Source: Thermoleophilales bacterium
GTDB lineage: Bacteria; Actinomycetota; Thermoleophilia; Solirubrobacterales; 70-9
Direction: 5' to 3'
DNA: 64,000 nucleotides
Assembly: GCA_020636955.1 (NCBI GenBank)
Contig: JACJWY010000006.1
Coordinates: 79,784 to 143,783 of the forward strand
Shown: one piece after another, positions 1 through 6,931 of the stretch
How the letters are laid out: every line of letters starts with the position of its first letter
Position numbering within the stretch: the stretch's first letter is position 1
The notes under the pieces: generated by a model
The model's input: only the letters and a program-made list of their open reading frames with translations
What the model was told of the DNA's origin: nothing
The model's database searches: none
Translations under genes and position numbers: made by a program

Positions 1-178
1 GCTGCAGCTCGGCCTGCTGCCGCTGCCCAAGACCTCTAACCCCGACCACATGCGCAGCAACACCGAGGTCGACTTCGAGATCTCAGGCGTCGACATGGAC
101 ACACTCAGGAACCTCGAGCAGATCCAGGACTACGGCGAGATCGGCGTGATGCCGGTATTCGGCGGCGATCTGAGCTAA
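1..178 (+). CDS. Aldo/keto reductase, C-terminal end only
   Basis: The window opens inside this gene; only the last 58 codons are present, ending in TAA. The peptide contains LPLPKTSNPDHMRSN, the typical C-terminal NADPH-binding segment of aldo/keto reductases of the 2,5-diketo-gluconate reductase type (PLPKS.xPxRIxxN), followed by the usual short helix and tail. These are monomeric cytosolic TIM-barrel enzymes reducing aldehydes and ketones with NADPH. The catalytic residues lie upstream of the window, so the substrate cannot be guessed. Confidence 0.75.
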   Translation, partial: LQLGLLPLPKTSNPDHMRSNTEVDFEISGVDMDTLRNLEQIQDYGEIGVMPVFGGDLS

Positions 179-211
179 GGAGAAGCATCGGATAGCCGAA
201 GGACAGGGCTC

Positions 212-217
212 TAGTCT
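212..217 (+). promoter_or_regulatory. Putative -10 element TAGTCT
   Basis: TAGTCT is followed after 6 bases by an ATG at 224, the same geometry as the other leaderless-type promoters in the window. The ATG opens an 11-codon reading frame (MSEQGAEPWAR, stop at 257-259) that overlaps the GTG start of the reductase at 247 in another frame. Transcription from about 224 would give the reductase a short leader with its own GGAG site. Confidence 0.45.
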
Positions 218-246
218 GGGGGCATGTCAGAACAGGGAGCGGAACC

Positions 247-837
247 GTGGGCAAGGTAGTCATGTACGCGTCGGTTTCGGTCGATGGCTTTATCGCCGAT
301 GAGAATGATCAGCCGGGGCCGTTGTTCGACTGGTTGACAAGTGGCGAGGTGCCGCTGGATGACGCTGGATTCCTGAAGGTCTCGCAAGCCTCACACGACT
401 ATATTCGGCCGTACTGGGACGAGATCGCGGTGACGGTTGTCGGCCGTCACGTCTTCGACATGACCGACGGCTGGGAGGGGGTGCCTCCGAGCGGGATCGA
501 CAACGTGGTTGTCGTGACCCGTCGGCCAGCGCCAGAAGGCTGGAATCCCGAAGCACCGTTTCACTTCGTAAACAGCATCGAAGCGGCCTTGGTCGAGGCT
601 CGGGAACTTGCTGGAGACCGCACGGTTGAGGTCTCTGCCGGCGACGTCGGTGGCCAGATACTCGCCGCAGGACTGGTCGACGAAGTGCGGATGGATGTCG
701 TGCCGGTCGTCTTCGGAGCCGGCAAGCGCTTCTTCGGCCCGGTCGACGCGCAGCACCTGCTCGAGGATCCCCCGGAAGTGATTCAGGGGCAGCGCGTGCT
801 CCACCTGCGCTATCGGCTGCGCAGCGCCGACGGCTGA
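247..837 (+). CDS. Dihydrofolate reductase-family / RibD C-terminal domain protein
   Basis: A 196-residue protein with the RibD_C/DHFR-like fold. The N-terminus MGKVVMYASVSVDGFIAD is the classical first strand and loop of this family, and the C-terminal half (residues about 125-190) has the VEVSAGDVGGQILAAGLVDE helix-turn, then VVFGAGKRFF. Members are NADPH-dependent reductases; many actinobacterial stand-alone copies have unknown substrates and are unlikely to be the true folate enzyme. The GTG start is chosen because GGAG lies 7 bases upstream and because it matches the family N-terminus. Confidence 0.8.
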   Translation: MGKVVMYASVSVDGFIADENDQPGPLFDWLTSGEVPLDDAGFLKVSQASHDYIRPYWDEIAVTVVGRHVFDMTDGWEGVPPSGIDNVVVVTRRPAPEGWNPEAPFHFVNSIEAALVEARELAGDRTVEVSAGDVGGQILAAGLVDEVRMDVVPVVFGAGKRFFGPVDAQHLLEDPPEVIQGQRVLHLRYRLRSADG

Positions 838-1236
838 TCAGTCGAACCCGAAATAGGCCCGGAGCTCGTCGGGAACGGCCTCGGGGTCAGGCTGAAAGAT
901 CTCAATGAGCAGATCGTCCGGTCCTTTTGCCATGGCGTACGAGGCATCGGGTTGTTCCCGGACATCGGTGACCGAAATGTTCATTGCCCGGAGTCGCTCG
1001 ACCACGTTCTCGATCTCGTCGGTCTGCACGCCGAGATGATGAACCGCGCTCTGGCCCGGATTCTTCGGAGGCTGGTCATAAAGGTGGAGGTGTCCCGAAC
1101 CGACCGTCATGAAGACATTCCTGGCCCCGGCGAACTCGCGGTCAAACACGACTTCGGCCCCAAATCCCTCCGTCCAGAATTCGATCGTTTCATCAATGTC
1201 CGAAGCCATCAGGTGGGCGTGGTGGAGATTGAGCAA
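838..1236 (-). CDS. Glyoxalase/VOC-fold protein
   Basis: A 132-residue single-module vicinal oxygen chelate protein. It starts with LNLHHAHLMASDIDETIEFW, the beta-alpha-beta opening of the fold, and has a second half beginning SAVHHLGVQTDEI. Conserved His and a late Glu (DDLLIEIFQ) are where the family binds a divalent metal. Possible roles are glyoxalase, dioxygenase-like or antibiotic-binding protein. The TTG start at 1236 is supported by a GAGAGG ribosome site 7 bases away. It converges with the reductase; the stops abut. Confidence 0.75.
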   Translation of the reverse strand: MLNLHHAHLMASDIDETIEFWTEGFGAEVVFDREFAGARNVFMTVGSGHLHLYDQPPKNPGQSAVHHLGVQTDEIENVVERLRAMNISVTDVREQPDASYAMAKGPDDLLIEIFQPDPEAVPDELRAYFGFD

Positions 1237-1254
1237 CGGTGATCCTCTCTAGTT

Positions 1255-1413
1255 CTAGGTGCTCTTCAGCTGGCCGATCATCGACTCGGCGTTGCCGAGG
1301 TCAACTCCAGGCCGTTTCGCCGTGGTGAGGAAGGACAACATCCAGGTCACAAACCAGGTTCCCCCACCTCCGAGAGCGATCCCACGCTCTTTGCCTGATC
1401 CGGACAAGGCCAC
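1255..1413 (-). pseudogene. Possible membrane-protein remnant
   Basis: This otherwise gene-free stretch (1237-1523) holds a 52-codon open frame ending in TAG. It reads GGGGTWFVTWMLSFL then TTAKRPGVDLGNAESMIGQ, which looks like one membrane segment and a cytosolic tail. It has no start codon in a sensible place and a stop just upstream, so it is more likely the 3' end of a decayed gene than a working one. The family is not recognised. Nothing else is seen in 1414-1523. Confidence 0.25.
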
Positions 1414-1523
1414 TCAGCGAACCTAGCAGTCAAATCCGATTCAACAGGCCACGGCAGTGGAGGAAGAGCGACCTCTGCGTGGCCTTGAATCAGCGGAGAC
1501 CACCAATACGCTTTCACCAATGC

Positions 1524-1529
1524 TAGCAT
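1524..1529 (+). promoter_or_regulatory. -10 element TAGCAT, leaderless-type promoter
   Basis: TAGCAT lies exactly 6 bases before the ATG of the first antitoxin (1536). With the usual 6-7 base distance from a -10 hexamer to the start of transcription, the mRNA would begin at the start codon. No convincing -35 was found. Confidence 0.55.
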
Positions 1530-1535
1530 GAAAGC

Positions 1536-1841
1536 ATGGCTCAGATATCGTTGCGTATTTCCGATGACCTTGCCAGGGATGTAAAGGCAGACGCCCGGCG
1601 GCAGAAGCTCAGCGTCAACGGTTACATCACCTTCATATTGAAGTCGGCCAGCAACCCTGACTTCGGGGGCAGCGAGGCAGAACGAGTCCGAGACCGCCTT
1701 CGTCGCGCAGGCTTGCTGGAAGAGTGGATCGGCGAGCCAGAAATCCAGCCACCGACAACGGAAGAATTCGAGACAGCACGGGCGAAGGCAAGCAAAGGCA
1801 AATCCCTCACTGACCTGGTTCTGGAAGAGCGAGGCCAGTGA
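1536..1841 (+). CDS. Type II antitoxin, ribbon-helix-helix type
   Basis: A 101-residue protein. The N-terminal 50 residues (AQISLRISDDLARDVKADAR then QKLSVNGYITFILKSA) have the strand-helix-helix layout of RHH (Arc/MetJ) DNA-binding antitoxins; the charged C-terminal half would wrap the toxin. It is translationally coupled to the PIN toxin downstream through a GTGA overlap, the usual VapBC arrangement, and would both neutralise the toxin and repress its own promoter at 1524. Confidence 0.75.
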   Translation: MAQISLRISDDLARDVKADARRQKLSVNGYITFILKSASNPDFGGSEAERVRDRLRRAGLLEEWIGEPEIQPPTTEEFETARAKASKGKSLTDLVLEERGQ

Positions 1842-2275
1842 TATTCGCTGATACGTCCGCAGTCCTGAAACTCTACGTGGACGAGGCGGGATCCGATGAG
1901 ATGAGAAGCCTCAACCTGGTCGTGGTGTCCGCCTTGTCCGAGGTTGAGGGAACCTCGGCCATCTGGCGCAAGACGAGGATCGGTGACCTCGAAGAGCTAC
2001 AAGCCCATCACCTCATCCGACGGTTCCGGACCGATCTGAGGTCCGACCTGTTTGACCGAACCAACCTGGTGGCGGTGCCGGTTACCAGCAATCTGTTGAG
2101 TTTGGCCACCGAACTCGTGCCTGTTCATGGGCTGAAATCACTTGATGCGATTCAGCTGGCCAGCGCCAAAGCGGCAAGGGAAGCGGAACCCGACCTGGAC
2201 ACATTTGCCTGCTACGACAGGAACCTGGGCAGGGCAGCAGCCTCACAAGGTTTCCGGGTTCATTCTCCAAGTTGA
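1838..2275 (+). CDS. vapC: PIN-domain toxin (VapC family), module 1
   Basis: A 145-residue PIN ribonuclease. The acidic metal-binding residues are visible: D5 in MIFADTSAVLKLY, E35 in SEVEGTS, D103 in SLDAIQLASA and D127 in ACYDRNL. VapC toxins cut specific tRNA or rRNA loops when freed from their antitoxin. The GTG start overlaps the antitoxin stop by four bases (GTGA), so the pair is co-translated. All catalytic positions are intact, so the toxin should be active; its RNA target cannot be read from the sequence. Confidence 0.85.
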   Translation: MIFADTSAVLKLYVDEAGSDEMRSLNLVVVSALSEVEGTSAIWRKTRIGDLEELQAHHLIRRFRTDLRSDLFDRTNLVAVPVTSNLLSLATELVPVHGLKSLDAIQLASAKAAREAEPDLDTFACYDRNLGRAAASQGFRVHSPS

Positions 2276-2358
2276 CGGTTGTCGATGATGCGCCGGCCTC
2301 CTCACGTTTTCGGGCAACGAGACTGAGCGGAGGCGAATATCGAGGCGCTGGCTAAAGA

Positions 2359-2369
2359 GGTGCAGCACC
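2359..2369. promoter_or_regulatory. Perfect palindrome, candidate antitoxin operator
   Basis: GGTGCAGCACC is a perfect 5+1+5 palindrome; a further GGTGC at 2380-2384 repeats the right half-site next to the -10 hexamer. Position just upstream of the promoter of an antitoxin gene suggests an autoregulatory operator. Confidence 0.4.
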
Positions 2370-2384
2370 GCGAATGTATGGTGC

Positions 2385-2390
2385 TACACT
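2385..2390 (+). promoter_or_regulatory. -10 element TACACT, leaderless-type promoter
   Basis: TACACT lies 6 bases before the ATG at 2397. The same hexamer with the same spacing precedes the genes at 3101 and 3886. Confidence 0.6.
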
Positions 2391-2396
2391 TGTTGG

Positions 2397-2651
2397 ATGC
2401 CGACCGTAAAGCCGAGATACACGATCACCGATACCGGTGAGATCGAAGAAATGCTGGATGAGGCGCAGCGTCGGTGGCCTGCCATGCGGGATCGAAAGGA
2501 GCTGTTGCTTCTCTTGGCCAGCATCGGCAGTGACGTAGCGAAGCGTGACATTGCGACGAGGCGAAAAGCAGTCGAAGAAACTGCTGGTGCCCTTACTGGT
2601 GTTTATCGCGAGGACGAATTGAGTCAGTTGCGCGAGGACTGGTCGGAATGA
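2397..2651 (+). CDS. Antitoxin of VapC module 2
   Basis: A small 84-residue protein, rich in charged residues, without a domain recognised by eye. Its start (MPTVKPRYTITDTGEIEEML) resembles short antitoxins whose first strand binds DNA, and the C-terminus (YREDELSQLREDWSE) is acidic and helical as expected for a toxin-binding tail. Identification rests mainly on position: its stop overlaps the start of a PIN toxin in an ATGA. Expression is probably leaderless and self-repressed (palindrome at 2359). Confidence 0.65.
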   Translation: MPTVKPRYTITDTGEIEEMLDEAQRRWPAMRDRKELLLLLASIGSDVAKRDIATRRKAVEETAGALTGVYREDELSQLREDWSE

Positions 2652-3040
2652 TCGTTCTGGACGCAAGCGTCCTGATCGCTCATCTGGATTCCTCTGATTC
2701 ATTTCACTCGCAGGCCAGAAGACTCTTGGACGAGGTTGGTCCGGAATCGCTGGGAGCCAGTTCAATAACTCTCGCCGAAGTGTTCGTAGCGCCGGTTCGC
2801 CTCAATCAGCTGGACCGGGTCCAGAGTGCGATCGATGCCCTGGAAATCCGGGAGTTGGAACTCGGAGAAGGATGCTCGACCCGTCTCGCTGAACTCAGGG
2901 CAACCACTGGCCTCAAGATGCCGGACTGCTGCGTGATCGCCTCGGCGGAATCCAAAGAAGGGAAGGTGGCAACATTTGACCGCTCATTGGCCCGAGTTGC
3001 CGATGGACTTGGGTTCCAGGTACTCCCATCTCCAAGTTGA
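2648..3040 (+). CDS. vapC: PIN-domain toxin (VapC family), module 2
   Basis: A 130-residue PIN ribonuclease. D5 (MIVLDASVLIAHLD), E44 (ITLAEVF), D93 (KMPDCCVIASA) and D111 (ATFDRSLARV) form the expected acidic cluster. The opening and the spacing resemble mycobacterial-type VapC. It starts in the ATGA overlap with the antitoxin. Its last codons share a 13-base identical stretch (3029-3041) with the end of module 1 (2264-2276), and both proteins end in SPS, hinting at common origin or local exchange. Confidence 0.85.
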   Translation: MIVLDASVLIAHLDSSDSFHSQARRLLDEVGPESLGASSITLAEVFVAPVRLNQLDRVQSAIDALEIRELELGEGCSTRLAELRATTGLKMPDCCVIASAESKEGKVATFDRSLARVADGLGFQVLPSPS

Positions 3041-3088
3041 CATAAGACACATTATCGCGCATAAACAGAAGTGGGCCACCGGCGCTTT

Positions 3089-3094
3089 TACACT
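3089..3094 (+). promoter_or_regulatory. -10 element TACACT, leaderless-type promoter
   Basis: TACACT is 6 bases before the ATG at 3101. A second, more classical candidate lies upstream: TTGACA (3037-3042) with 17 bases to CATAAA (3060-3065). Confidence 0.55.
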
Positions 3095-3100
3095 GACCAA

Positions 3101-3313
3101 ATGCCTACGAAACTGCGAAGGATTGCCGTTACCGAGGACGCAGATCTCGCTTCTGCCCTGCGTTCAGCGAGCAAGTTGCTTCCAGGTTTGAGTGCCGCGG
3201 CCTTGGTGAAGCGCCTTGCCATCATCGGGGCCAAAGCACTGATCGCCGCCCGCGGGATCCTTCCCGACCGGGCATTCGATGCCCTGATCCGACGTGCCGC
3301 TGGCGGCAGCTAG
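3101..3313 (+). CDS. Orphan antitoxin-like protein
   Basis: A 70-residue protein. Its start MPTKLRRIAVTEDADLA matches the antitoxin at 3886 (MPSKYRRIAVVEDPELA), and the later AALVKRLAIIGAKAL matches ASLLRELAIRGAASL, so the two are paralogues. Unlike that one, it has no PIN gene behind it: the next gene is an oxidoreductase on the other strand. It could be a solitary antitoxin or repressor that cross-acts on a neighbouring toxin, or the remains of a fourth module. The ATG at 3101 is preferred over an upstream in-frame GTG at 3071, because the TACACT hexamer would lie inside that longer version. Confidence 0.65.
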   Translation: MPTKLRRIAVTEDADLASALRSASKLLPGLSAAALVKRLAIIGAKALIAARGILPDRAFDALIRRAAGGS

Positions 3314-3316
3314 GCG

Positions 3317-3766
3317 CTACCGCGGCTCGAGGATCACGAGCGGGATCTTCCGGTCGGTGCGGTCCTGGTACTGCTGGTATGACGGATAGACCTCGACCGC
3401 CTTTGGCCAGAGGCGCTTGCGCTGCGCCTCGGTGGCTACCCGGGCTCGGACCGGACGGAGTTCGCTGCCGATCTGGACGGTTGTGTCCGGGTTGGCCTTG
3501 AGATTGTAAAACCAGGCCGGGCTCTTTTCGTAGCCGCCCTTGGAGGCCACGATGACCACGTTCTCCTCGTCCTCGATGTAGAGCAGCGGACTGGTGCGCT
3601 TCTTGCCGCTCTTCGCACCGACGTGATCGATCAGGCACATCGGCGGAACCCCGGGAATGCGATGGCCGATCCGGCCGCCCGTCAGCCGGTAAACGCGGGC
3701 ATGACCGCCCATCAGCTTGCTGAGAACGGGCCATGTTTTGTCGGCGATACGGAGTTGAAGGTCCAT
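3317..3766 (-). CDS. F420-dependent nitroreductase-family protein (DDN/DUF385)
   Basis: A 149-residue protein of the deazaflavin-dependent nitroreductase family. Typical features are the N-terminal amphipathic segment before GGRIGHRIPG, the core DHVGAKSGKKRTSPLLYI and SPAWFYNLKANPD, and the C-terminal YPSYQQYQDRTDRKIPLVIL. In mycobacteria these split-barrel proteins use reduced cofactor F420 to reduce quinones and nitro compounds at the membrane. The presence of this family implies that the host makes F420. The natural substrate is unknown. Confidence 0.85.
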   Translation of the reverse strand: MDLQLRIADKTWPVLSKLMGGHARVYRLTGGRIGHRIPGVPPMCLIDHVGAKSGKKRTSPLLYIEDEENVVIVASKGGYEKSPAWFYNLKANPDTTVQIGSELRPVRARVATEAQRKRLWPKAVEVYPSYQQYQDRTDRKIPLVILEPR

Positions 3767-3854
3767 GTCTCTATTGATTCTTAACGATAGCTCCTACCTC
3801 GATTCGACCAAGAGATACGCCGACGGGGCTTGCGGCCGTGTTCAGATGAATTCT

Positions 3855-3880
3855 GAGTGTCACACATAGGTGGTACACTC
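3855..3880. promoter_or_regulatory. Inverted repeat overlapping an antitoxin promoter
   Basis: GAGTGT (3855-3860) and ACACTC (3875-3880) form an inverted repeat that covers the -10 hexamer of the third antitoxin; GTGTCACAC (3857-3865) is itself palindromic. This is where an autorepressing antitoxin would bind. Confidence 0.45.
3874..3879 (+). promoter_or_regulatory. -10 element TACACT, leaderless-type promoter
   Basis: TACACT is 6 bases before the GTG at 3886, matching the promoters at 2385 and 3089. Confidence 0.6.
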
Positions 3881-3885
3881 GTTTC

Positions 3886-4206
3886 GTGCCGTCAAAGTAC
3901 CGACGAATTGCCGTGGTCGAGGATCCGGAACTCGCGGAAACGCTTGAGTGGGCCGGGAGGCAACTCAAAAGTCGAAGCGACGCCTCGCTCCTGCGAGAGT
4001 TGGCCATTCGTGGTGCAGCTTCGCTGCGGCGGGAAGTGTCTATGAGCCCCGGTCTCAGGCAAATACTTGCGATCCCCGGGGTCAGGCCGCCGCATGGTGA
4101 CATACGGGAGTCACTGCGCAAACAGCCTCCGGTCCCGATGCCGGCGGGACTCCCACGCGACGCAATCAGCCGGGCCCTCGACGCTGAACGGGAAGAAAGG
4201 CTCTGA
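3886..4206 (+). CDS. Antitoxin of VapC module 3
   Basis: A 106-residue protein starting at GTG. The first 50 residues (MPSKYRRIAVVEDPELAETL onwards) are paralogous to the orphan antitoxin at 3101; the tail (LPRDAISRALDAEREERL) is helical and charged. The PIN toxin begins two bases after its stop, so the genes form one operon. Probably binds its own promoter at the inverted repeat 3855-3880. Confidence 0.7.
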   Translation: MPSKYRRIAVVEDPELAETLEWAGRQLKSRSDASLLRELAIRGAASLRREVSMSPGLRQILAIPGVRPPHGDIRESLRKQPPVPMPAGLPRDAISRALDAEREERL

Positions 4207-4208
4207 CC

Positions 4209-4619
4209 ATGCTGGCGGATCCTCTTTACCTGGACTCGTCGGCGATAGTGAAACTTGTCGTCGACGAGACCGAGAGCGATGAGCTGACCAGGATGATCGA
4301 AAGCACCGATGCCGTCCTGACGACGAGCTTCATTTCCGAGATTGAGTGTGTGAGAGCTGTGAATCGGATTTCGGCGGATCTTCGTGACGTTGCGATGGAG
4401 CGGCTTCACGGATTCGTGGTTCTCCCGCTCACGGATTCGATCAGGTCAAGGACGATCTCCATCATGCCGGGAGCTCTCCGCAGCCTGGATGCGATCCAGC
4501 TGTCGACTGCGATCGAAATTCAGGACAGCCTGGAGGGTTTTGTCAGCTACGACTTCAAATTGAACGAGGCTGCAAGGAGCTTCGGACTTTCAGTCCTGGC
4601 GCCAGGCGGGCGAATCTAG
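4209..4619 (+). CDS. vapC: PIN-domain toxin (VapC family), module 3
   Basis: A 136-residue PIN ribonuclease with all four acidic positions: D9 (LYLDSSAIVKL), E44 (SFISEIEC), D94 (SLDAIQLSTA) and D115 (VSYDFKLNEAA). It is closer to module 1 than to module 2 in motif wording (SLDAIQL, YD at the fourth site). It follows its antitoxin after two bases. Toxic RNase when unbound; target unknown. Confidence 0.85.
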   Translation: MLADPLYLDSSAIVKLVVDETESDELTRMIESTDAVLTTSFISEIECVRAVNRISADLRDVAMERLHGFVVLPLTDSIRSRTISIMPGALRSLDAIQLSTAIEIQDSLEGFVSYDFKLNEAARSFGLSVLAPGGRI

Positions 4620-4662
4620 GCTGGTTGGAATCTGGCATCCCGGCTGCCGAGGCAACCAAAGG

Positions 4663-5580
4663 TCAATCGGTCAGTTCCACGCCCCAGGCTGCCGATGTCA
4701 TCTCCCCCGGTCCGAGTCTTATCAGTCCCTCTCCGTTGTTGAAAGCATTCGGGGCGCAGCTCATCGGTTCGGTTCCAAGTCCACGGCGGGCACGGTCCGG
4801 GGCCAGGGTGTGGCCGGTGTATAGCTGGAGCAGCGGATAGCTCTCGTCGATCCAGATTGAGGCAGTCTTGCCGTCGGTCCCGGTCAGGCGGGTCCAGGCC
4901 TTGCCTTCCTGGTCGCGGATCAGGTCGGTGAAGGCGAAGTCGATGTCGAGGAAGCCGAGTTGCCGTGATTCGTGGCAATCGAATGCGGTGCCCGCAACGT
5001 CCTCCCGACCAGCCGGAAGCTGGCGCTCATCGGTGAGGATCCGGACGGTCCCCGGATGCTGCAACTGACATTCGTCGATCAACCCCTCCCCCGGCGATAG
5101 ATAGGGGTGCTGGCCGTGACCGACCGGACAAGGACTCTCACCGACGTTGGCAATCTCCGTCTTGACAGAGAGTCCTCCCTCATCCAGCCGGTAGCTCACC
5201 GTGACTTCAAGGCCGAAGGGAAAGCCGGGTCGGGGCGCGATCGAGGTTGACATCGTGACGGCGTTCGGGCCGTGGGACTCCGCCGTCCAGGCCACCCAGC
5301 GCAGGAACCCGTGGATCGCGTTGTCCTTTTCCGGCTCGGTTAGCGGCAGCTGGTAATCCGCCCCGTCAAAGCTGTAACGGCCACCGTCGAGCCGGTTCGG
5401 CCAGGGGATCAGCGGCGCACCATGGGCGCCGTCGCAGATCCGGTCAACCGGGAATGGATCGAGAACAGCTCGCCCGTCAACCTCGTAGGCCCGGATCCCG
5501 CCACCGACTTCGACGATGGTTGCTTTCTGGTTCCCGTGTCTGATCTCGAACTGATCACCGGACGGATGGGCAGAAATCAT
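4663..5580 (-). CDS. Aldose 1-epimerase (galactose mutarotase) family
   Basis: A 305-residue beta-sandwich enzyme. APLIPWPNRLDGGRY is the conserved N-terminal sugar-binding stretch, NAIHGFLRW carries the first catalytic His and VGHGQHPYLS the second, with a late Glu expected near PLLQLYTGH. The family interconverts alpha and beta anomers of hexoses; some relatives act on sugar phosphates. It stands alone, transcribed away from the chromate transporter, with a leaderless-type promoter. Confidence 0.85.
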   Translation of the reverse strand: MISAHPSGDQFEIRHGNQKATIVEVGGGIRAYEVDGRAVLDPFPVDRICDGAHGAPLIPWPNRLDGGRYSFDGADYQLPLTEPEKDNAIHGFLRWVAWTAESHGPNAVTMSTSIAPRPGFPFGLEVTVSYRLDEGGLSVKTEIANVGESPCPVGHGQHPYLSPGEGLIDECQLQHPGTVRILTDERQLPAGREDVAGTAFDCHESRQLGFLDIDFAFTDLIRDQEGKAWTRLTGTDGKTASIWIDESYPLLQLYTGHTLAPDRARRGLGTEPMSCAPNAFNNGEGLIRLGPGEMTSAAWGVELTD

Positions 5581-5586
5581 GCGGCC

Positions 5587-5592
5587 AAGTTA
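5587..5592 (-). promoter_or_regulatory. -10 element TAACTT, leaderless-type promoter
   Basis: On the minus strand TAACTT is 6 bases before the ATG of the epimerase (5580). Confidence 0.5.
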
Positions 5593-5686
5593 CAGCTACG
5601 CCGACCCACGGCGATCCAGGCTCCGTCCCGGTTGGTAACAAGTTCACAAAGACCGGCCAGATATCTTTGCGCGACGTGGGCCTGAA

Positions 5687-6889
5687 ATGAATGAATCCCG
5701 CTCGGTGACTGCTGACGGTGCTTCCGGGCCGCTTCCGGTTCGAAGGATCCTGCGTGAGTGGGGTCGCATTGGCTGCCTCGGGTTCGGCGGTCCTCCGGCC
5801 CATATCGCCCTGTTTCGAGAGCTTTGCGTTCAGCGGGAGGGCTGGATCGAGGAGGACGAGTTCGAGCATGCGATCGCGGTGACCAACCTGCTGCCGGGTC
5901 CGGCCTCAACCCAGCTGGCTATCTACTGCGCCTGGAGCCTTCGGGGGCTGACCGGTGCCCTGGCCGGGGGGCTCGCTTTCATCCTCCCCGGCCTGGTCCT
6001 GATTATCGCCCTCGCCGCGGTCTTTCTCGGGTCGCCGCCGGAATGGGTTGTCGGGCTCGGAGTGGGCGCCGGTGCGGTTGTGCCGGCGGTCGCGGTGCAG
6101 GCGGCGGCCGGACTGATTCCAGCCAGTTGGAAACGGGCTGCGAAGAAATCCCGGCAGCGCTGGGTCGCCTATGTGCTGGCTGGAGCGGCCACAACTGTGC
6201 TGGTTGGCGCCTGGGTGGTGATCGCCCTGATCGCCTGCGGGGCGGTCGAGATGATCTGCCAGCGAAAGCTGCCCGCCTGGATGCGCCCCGTAGGGCGGGA
6301 CGGTGTCGGGGGGATTGCGCCGGTTCCCGTCCTGGCAGCGGTGCTGGCGAGCGGAGGAATGGCCGCACTCTGCTGGACCGCCTTCAAGGTGGGGGCTCTC
6401 TCCTATGGCGGAGGCTTCGTGATCATCCCGATGATGCAGGCCGACGCGGTCGATCGCTACCACTGGATGACGTCGGGAGAATTCCTGAATGCGGTGGCGC
6501 TTGGTCAGGCCACTCCCGGACCGGTGGTTCAGACCGTCTCCGTGGTGGGATTTGCCGCGCATGGACTGGCGGGGGCGCTGGTCGCTGCCGTCGTAGCCTT
6601 CGCTCCTTCCTTCTGGTTCATCGGACTGGGCGCGAAACGGTTCGACCGGCTCAGGACCGATCCTTCCCCACGAGCCTTTCTTGACGGAGCCGGACCGGCA
6701 GCGATTGGCGCCATCCTCGGTGTCGCGATTCCACTGACCGTCGCCCTGGGAGAGCCATGGCAATTCATGTTGCTGGCCCTTGGCGCCGTGGCGCTATTGC
6801 TGTTGCGAGTGGCGGTGATTCCGGTGATCCTTGCCGGAGCGTCAGCCGGAGCTGCGGCAGCATTGCTGGGGGCTCCCCTCCCCTCCTGA
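5687..6889 (+). CDS. chrA: Chromate ion transporter ChrA-type
   Basis: A 400-residue inner-membrane protein built of two homologous CHR halves. Half one has IGCLGFGGPPAHIALF and NLLPGPASTQLAIY; half two repeats it with GALSYGGGFVIIPMMQ and ALGQATPGPVVQTVSV. About ten hydrophobic segments are visible. This family exports chromate, which enters cells through sulfate uptake. The double-domain length is typical of the long ChrA class. It is a single gene with a candidate -10 TATCTT at 5662-5667. Confidence 0.88.
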   Translation: MNESRSVTADGASGPLPVRRILREWGRIGCLGFGGPPAHIALFRELCVQREGWIEEDEFEHAIAVTNLLPGPASTQLAIYCAWSLRGLTGALAGGLAFILPGLVLIIALAAVFLGSPPEWVVGLGVGAGAVVPAVAVQAAAGLIPASWKRAAKKSRQRWVAYVLAGAATTVLVGAWVVIALIACGAVEMICQRKLPAWMRPVGRDGVGGIAPVPVLAAVLASGGMAALCWTAFKVGALSYGGGFVIIPMMQADAVDRYHWMTSGEFLNAVALGQATPGPVVQTVSVVGFAAHGLAGALVAAVVAFAPSFWFIGLGAKRFDRLRTDPSPRAFLDGAGPAAIGAILGVAIPLTVALGEPWQFMLLALGAVALLLLRVAVIPVILAGASAGAAAALLGAPLPS

Positions 6890-6931
6890 ACCGGGTCCGT
6901 CGCCAGTCAGTGCCGGCGAATGCTTCGTGGG

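Noticed and set aside
1524..4619. TA island as a phage-defence system or mobile element
   Set aside because: No integrase, repeats at the borders, tRNA scar or other defence genes were found; only ordinary VapBC-type modules are supported.
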